The position numbers were made by a program, and so were the translations under genes. Below, one piece after another: positions 5,841 through 7,832 of a stretch of DNA of 7,832 nt (the first letter of the stretch is position 1; every line of letters begins with the position of its first letter). This stretch comes from an uncultured Christensenellaceae bacterium (GTDB lineage Bacteria > Bacillota > Clostridia > Christensenellales > Aristaeellaceae), in NCBI GenBank assembly GCA_905236495.1, contig CAJOPV010000052.1:1-7832 (forward strand), written 5' to 3'. Below the pieces are notes generated by a model that saw only the letters and a list, made by a program, of their open reading frames with translations, searched no databases and was not told the DNA's origin.

Positions 5841-5860
5841 GATTCCCCGTGATTCCCCGT
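5841..5860. repeat. Tandem 10-bp direct repeat at the end of rsmG
   Basis: GATTCCCCGT occurs twice in a row; the second copy reaches one base into the rsmG stop codon. It may be a simple duplication or a binding site. Confidence 0.7.
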
Positions 5861-6576
5861 CACTTTTTGCCGCTTTTCAGCGGACGCTTGGCGGGGATGC
5901 CGTTTTTGCGGGGATATTGGGGAAGGGTTTTTTCGATTTTTTGAATCGGGATCAGGATATGGCGCCTGTCCTGAACGCCCATATCCAGGCTCTCTCCTAT
6001 CTGCCCGCCCAGAAAAGTCGCCGCCGCTTCGCCGTCCTCCATTTCCTGGGCCGCCCCCGGCCCCTTCCAGCACAGCGCCGCGCCGCCTACCTTCACGAAG
6101 GGCAGCAAATATTCGCACAACAGGTTCAGCGGAGCCACCGCCCGGGCTACCGCCCGATCGTAGGCCTCCCGGTGCGATTCGCTCCGGCCCGCCACCTCGG
6201 CCCGTTCATTCAAAACCGATACGTTTTTAAGTCCCACTTCCCGGCATACCGCCTCCAGGAATTGGCACCGCTTCCCCTGGGCCTCCAGCAGCGTTACCGC
6301 AAGATCGCCCCTTGCGATGGCAATGGGCAGGCCGGGAAAGCCCGCGCCGCTGCCCACGTCGATGATTTTCCCGTTTTCGGGGAATAGGCCGGGCACGGCA
6401 AGGGGCAGCAGGGAATCCAGGAAATGCCGGGCGGCGGTATCCGCCTGGGATACGCTGGTTAGATCCATCTTCCCGTTCCATTCCAGCAGCAGACGCTGAT
6501 ACGCGTTCAGTTTTTGGAGCGTGTCCTCCTCCGTTTCTATCCCCGCCTCCTGCAGGGCACGGCGCAGTTCATCCAT
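5860..6576 (-). CDS. rsmG: 16S rRNA (guanine-527 N7) methyltransferase RsmG (238 aa)
   Basis: RsmG (GidB) uses S-adenosylmethionine to make m7G527 in 16S rRNA of the small subunit; its loss gives low-level streptomycin resistance in several bacteria. The length is normal for the family. Typical landmarks are the N-terminal helical part with L-L-L-E-W-N at 29-34, R-H-F-L-D-S at 50-55, the SAM-binding loop D-V-G-S-G-A-G-F-P-G-L-P at 73-84, L-L-E-A at 96-99, D-R-A-V-A-R-A-V at 140-147, and the C-terminal Y-P-R-K-N-G-I-P motif at 221-228. The start has GGAGG 8 nt upstream, and the first 8 nt overlap the end of holA, so the two are co-transcribed and probably coupled. Neighbours are holA upstream and noc downstream; the rsmG-noc adjacency is common in Firmicutes. 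Confidence 0.97.
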   Translation of the reverse strand: MDELRRALQEAGIETEEDTLQKLNAYQRLLLEWNGKMDLTSVSQADTAARHFLDSLLPLAVPGLFPENGKIIDVGSGAGFPGLPIAIARGDLAVTLLEAQGKRCQFLEAVCREVGLKNVSVLNERAEVAGRSESHREAYDRAVARAVAPLNLLCEYLLPFVKVGGAALCWKGPGAAQEMEDGEAAATFLGGQIGESLDMGVQDRRHILIPIQKIEKTLPQYPRKNGIPAKRPLKSGKK

Positions 6577-7606
6577 TTTGCTTTCCTCCCCGAATGGCGA
6601 GGATCTCCAGCATCGCCTTTTCCAGCGCCCCGTTTTCCATCAGCTGCCCGCTTTTCACCTGATACTCCGTATCCAGGCACAGATAGGCCATCTCCCCCAA
6701 TTGGGAAAGGGAATACGCCCGGGCGGTATCCAGGTTCCTCCGCACGGCGAAGGGCGGCATGCCCAGCTTTGCGGCGATCTGCGCTGGAGAGCTTCCCTCC
6801 GCCGCCAGGGCTTTCACCGCTCGAAGCTGCCTGCACTGCCGTCCCAGCAAGGACAGCAGCATCAGCCTTTCCTCCCCGTCCCGCAGCAGCGCTTCCAGCA
6901 TATTCAGCGCTTTGCTCCCCTGGCCCGTCAGCAGCGCGTCCGCCATGTCATACACCTTATATTCGGTGGACTGCACGCACACCGCGGCAATATCGCTTTC
7001 AGTGATCTCGGATCGGTCCTGGCTGTAAGCGATCAGCTTGCCCAGCTCCTGATTCAGCAGCGTCAGATCCCGCCCCGCGGAAAACCACAGCCGCTGGCAG
7101 GCGGCAAGGCTGATTTTCTTTCCCTCCTTTTTGAGGGTCCCCGCGATCCATTGGGCCAATTCCCGATCCTCCAGGGGATCAAAGGAAACGAGGGCCGCCT
7201 TCTTTTTCAAAATCTGATACAGCTTTTTCCGTCCGTCCGCCTTCCCGTGGACGAAAAACACCATGCACACCGTATCCGGCAGCTGATCCAGATAAGCGTC
7301 CAGCTGCTGAACGGCGCTGTCCTCGTCGTAATCCTTTGCCTTGCCGGAGGCGAGCATGGCGCTGTCCCGAATCTCCAGGAAACGCCGGTCGCTCATGAAG
7401 GGCAGCGTTTCCGCCGCGGCGATGAGGGCGTCCGGGGCGGGGTCCGCCAGCCGCGTATCGTTCATGGCGGCAAAATCCCCCCCGGCGACGGCAGCGCGCA
7501 GCGCTTTCAGGGCGGATTTTTTGGTAAACTCCTCCTCCCCCTCAAAGAGGTAGCACCGCCTGATCTCTCCCCGTTTCAGGGCGGAAAAGAATTCACTGTG
7601 GTTCAT
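6569..7606 (-). CDS. holA: DNA polymerase III delta subunit HolA (345 aa)
   Basis: HolA is the clamp-loader subunit that opens the sliding clamp during replication. The 345-residue length fits Firmicutes HolA. Landmarks: Y-L-F-E-G-E-E-E-F at 19-27 where ATPase relatives have the P-loop, without the nucleotide-binding residues, as expected for delta; A-E-T-L-P-F-M-S-D-R-R-F at 65-76, which contains the clamp-contact region; G-R-D-L-T-L-L-N-Q-E-L-G-K-L at 178-191; Y-D-M-A-D-A-L-L at 219-226; and the C-terminal collar end with Y-Q-V-K-S-G-Q at 315-321. The start has AAAGGAG 5 nt upstream, inside the last codons of comEC, and overlaps the comEC stop in ATGA. It ends 8 nt into rsmG. The comEC-holA pairing is also found in Bacillus, where rpsT lies nearby; here rsmG follows instead. 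Confidence 0.96.
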   Translation of the reverse strand: MNHSEFFSALKRGEIRRCYLFEGEEEFTKKSALKALRAAVAGGDFAAMNDTRLADPAPDALIAAAETLPFMSDRRFLEIRDSAMLASGKAKDYDEDSAVQQLDAYLDQLPDTVCMVFFVHGKADGRKKLYQILKKKAALVSFDPLEDRELAQWIAGTLKKEGKKISLAACQRLWFSAGRDLTLLNQELGKLIAYSQDRSEITESDIAAVCVQSTEYKVYDMADALLTGQGSKALNMLEALLRDGEERLMLLSLLGRQCRQLRAVKALAAEGSSPAQIAAKLGMPPFAVRRNLDTARAYSLSQLGEMAYLCLDTEYQVKSGQLMENGALEKAMLEILAIRGGKQNG

Positions 7607-7832
7607 GGCTGCTCCTTTGGCAAAAGATACGTGGTCACTTGTGCCTTCCCCTGCTTTGCCGTGACGGTGACGGCCCCCGTTTCCCCCGTCAGGAAGATTT
7701 CAGCCCCGGCCTCCCGAAGCCTTTCCAGGGTATCCCCATGCGGATGGTATGCGTTGCCCGCATAGGTGGAGATCAGCGCGATTTGGGGGGTCACTGCCTG
7801 CAGGAAATCCAGCCCGGTGCTGGTTTTGCTGC
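7603..7832 (-). CDS. comEC: ComEC/Rec2 competence protein, C-terminal end (partial)
   Basis: The gene enters from the right edge, so only the last 75 residues are seen. They match the end of the C-terminal metallo-beta-lactamase-like domain of ComEC, the membrane channel that takes up single-stranded DNA: a leading S-K-T-S, then F-L-Q-A-V-T-P-Q-I-A-L-I-S, G-N-A-Y-H-P-H with the late His pair, L-E-R-L-R-E-A-G-A, and T-G-E-T-G-A-V-T-V. An in-frame GTG at 7794 is internal and not the start. The stop overlaps the holA start (ATGA), indicating co-transcription and coupling. The pairing with holA supports the call. Whether the rest of the gene is intact cannot be judged. Confidence 0.93.
   Translation of the reverse strand, partial: SKTSTGLDFLQAVTPQIALISTYAGNAYHPHGDTLERLREAGAEIFLTGETGAVTVTAKQGKAQVTTYLLPKEQP

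Larger units (their letters stand above)
5654..5859 (-). promoter_or_regulatory. Structured leader between rsmG and noc
   Basis: A 206-nt non-coding stretch. In the direction of transcription it holds part of a tandem 10-bp repeat (5841-5860), an 8+4 bp hairpin (5786-5816), a 14-bp perfect palindrome (5767-5780), a terminator-like stem followed by TTTTTT (5686-5755) and the noc ribosome binding site (5661-5667). I find no convincing sigma-A promoter in it, and the 32 nt between the T-run and the noc start leave no room for one. It therefore looks like a read-through or attenuation leader. It matches no riboswitch or T-box pattern I know. Confidence 0.6.

Noticed and set aside
5654..5859. T-box or known riboswitch in the noc leader
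   Set aside because: No T-box GGTGGNACCGCG element lies ahead of the terminator, no specifier arrangement is seen, and noc is not a typical target; I match it to no known class.
5654..6118. N-terminal extension of noc in the same open frame
   Set aside because: It runs through the hairpins and the terminator-like stem and into rsmG, is rich in Arg, Gly and Pro, and the ATG at 5653 has a very good ribosome binding site.
6521..7765. Plus-strand open frame of 414 codons opposite rsmG, holA and comEC
   Set aside because: It is antisense to well-recognised genes with overlapping starts and stops, and its product resembles nothing known to me.
1..7832. tRNA, rRNA, CRISPR array, insertion sequence or attachment site
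   Set aside because: Looked for and not seen on either strand; the repeats in the large gene are diverged protein modules, not a CRISPR array.

Overview
The window looks like chromosomal DNA of a GC-rich member of the Bacillota, most likely an uncultured Clostridia-type anaerobe. This rests on strong AGGAGG-type ribosome binding sites, sigma-A promoters close to consensus, a Noc nucleoid occlusion protein, and a ComEC-HolA gene pair typical of Firmicutes. The exact lineage is inference. Nothing points to a phage, plasmid, insertion sequence or CRISPR array.

Left part (1-700, minus strand): a two-gene unit runs from a good promoter at 673-700. It encodes a protein with two DUF1508/YegP-type repeats and, 2 nt downstream, an unrecognised 81-residue protein with a Gly-Gly and a cationic amphipathic tail. 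A divergent intergenic stretch of about 300 bp follows, in which I see no gene.

Middle part (914-4861, plus strand): a near-perfect promoter (TTGACA, 17 bp, TATGAT) drives a 1146-residue secreted protein. It has a signal peptide and ten SdrD/Cna-B-like beta-sandwich repeats, with no visible wall or membrane anchor. Two bases after its stop begins a small membrane-anchored helix-hairpin-helix protein resembling the DNA-binding end of ComEA. An intrinsic terminator that starts inside its last codons ends this unit.

Right part (4853-7832, minus strand, reading right to left): the C-terminal end of ComEC (DNA uptake channel), holA (DNA polymerase III delta), rsmG (16S rRNA G527 methyltransferase) and noc. 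The first three overlap by 4 and 8 nt and must be co-transcribed. Between rsmG and noc lies a 206-nt leader with two strong hairpins, a 14-bp palindrome, a tandem 10-bp repeat and a terminator-like stem plus six T only 32 nt before the noc start. No promoter fits after that terminator, so noc looks controlled by read-through or attenuation. The usual rsmG-noc-parA-parB order is broken: noc is the last gene of its strand here and converges on the HhH gene with a 9-nt gap.

The most interesting items are the structured noc leader, the anchor-less ten-repeat protein coupled to a DNA-binding-type membrane protein, the small GG-tail peptide, and a Noc that seems to lack the N-terminal membrane-targeting helix.
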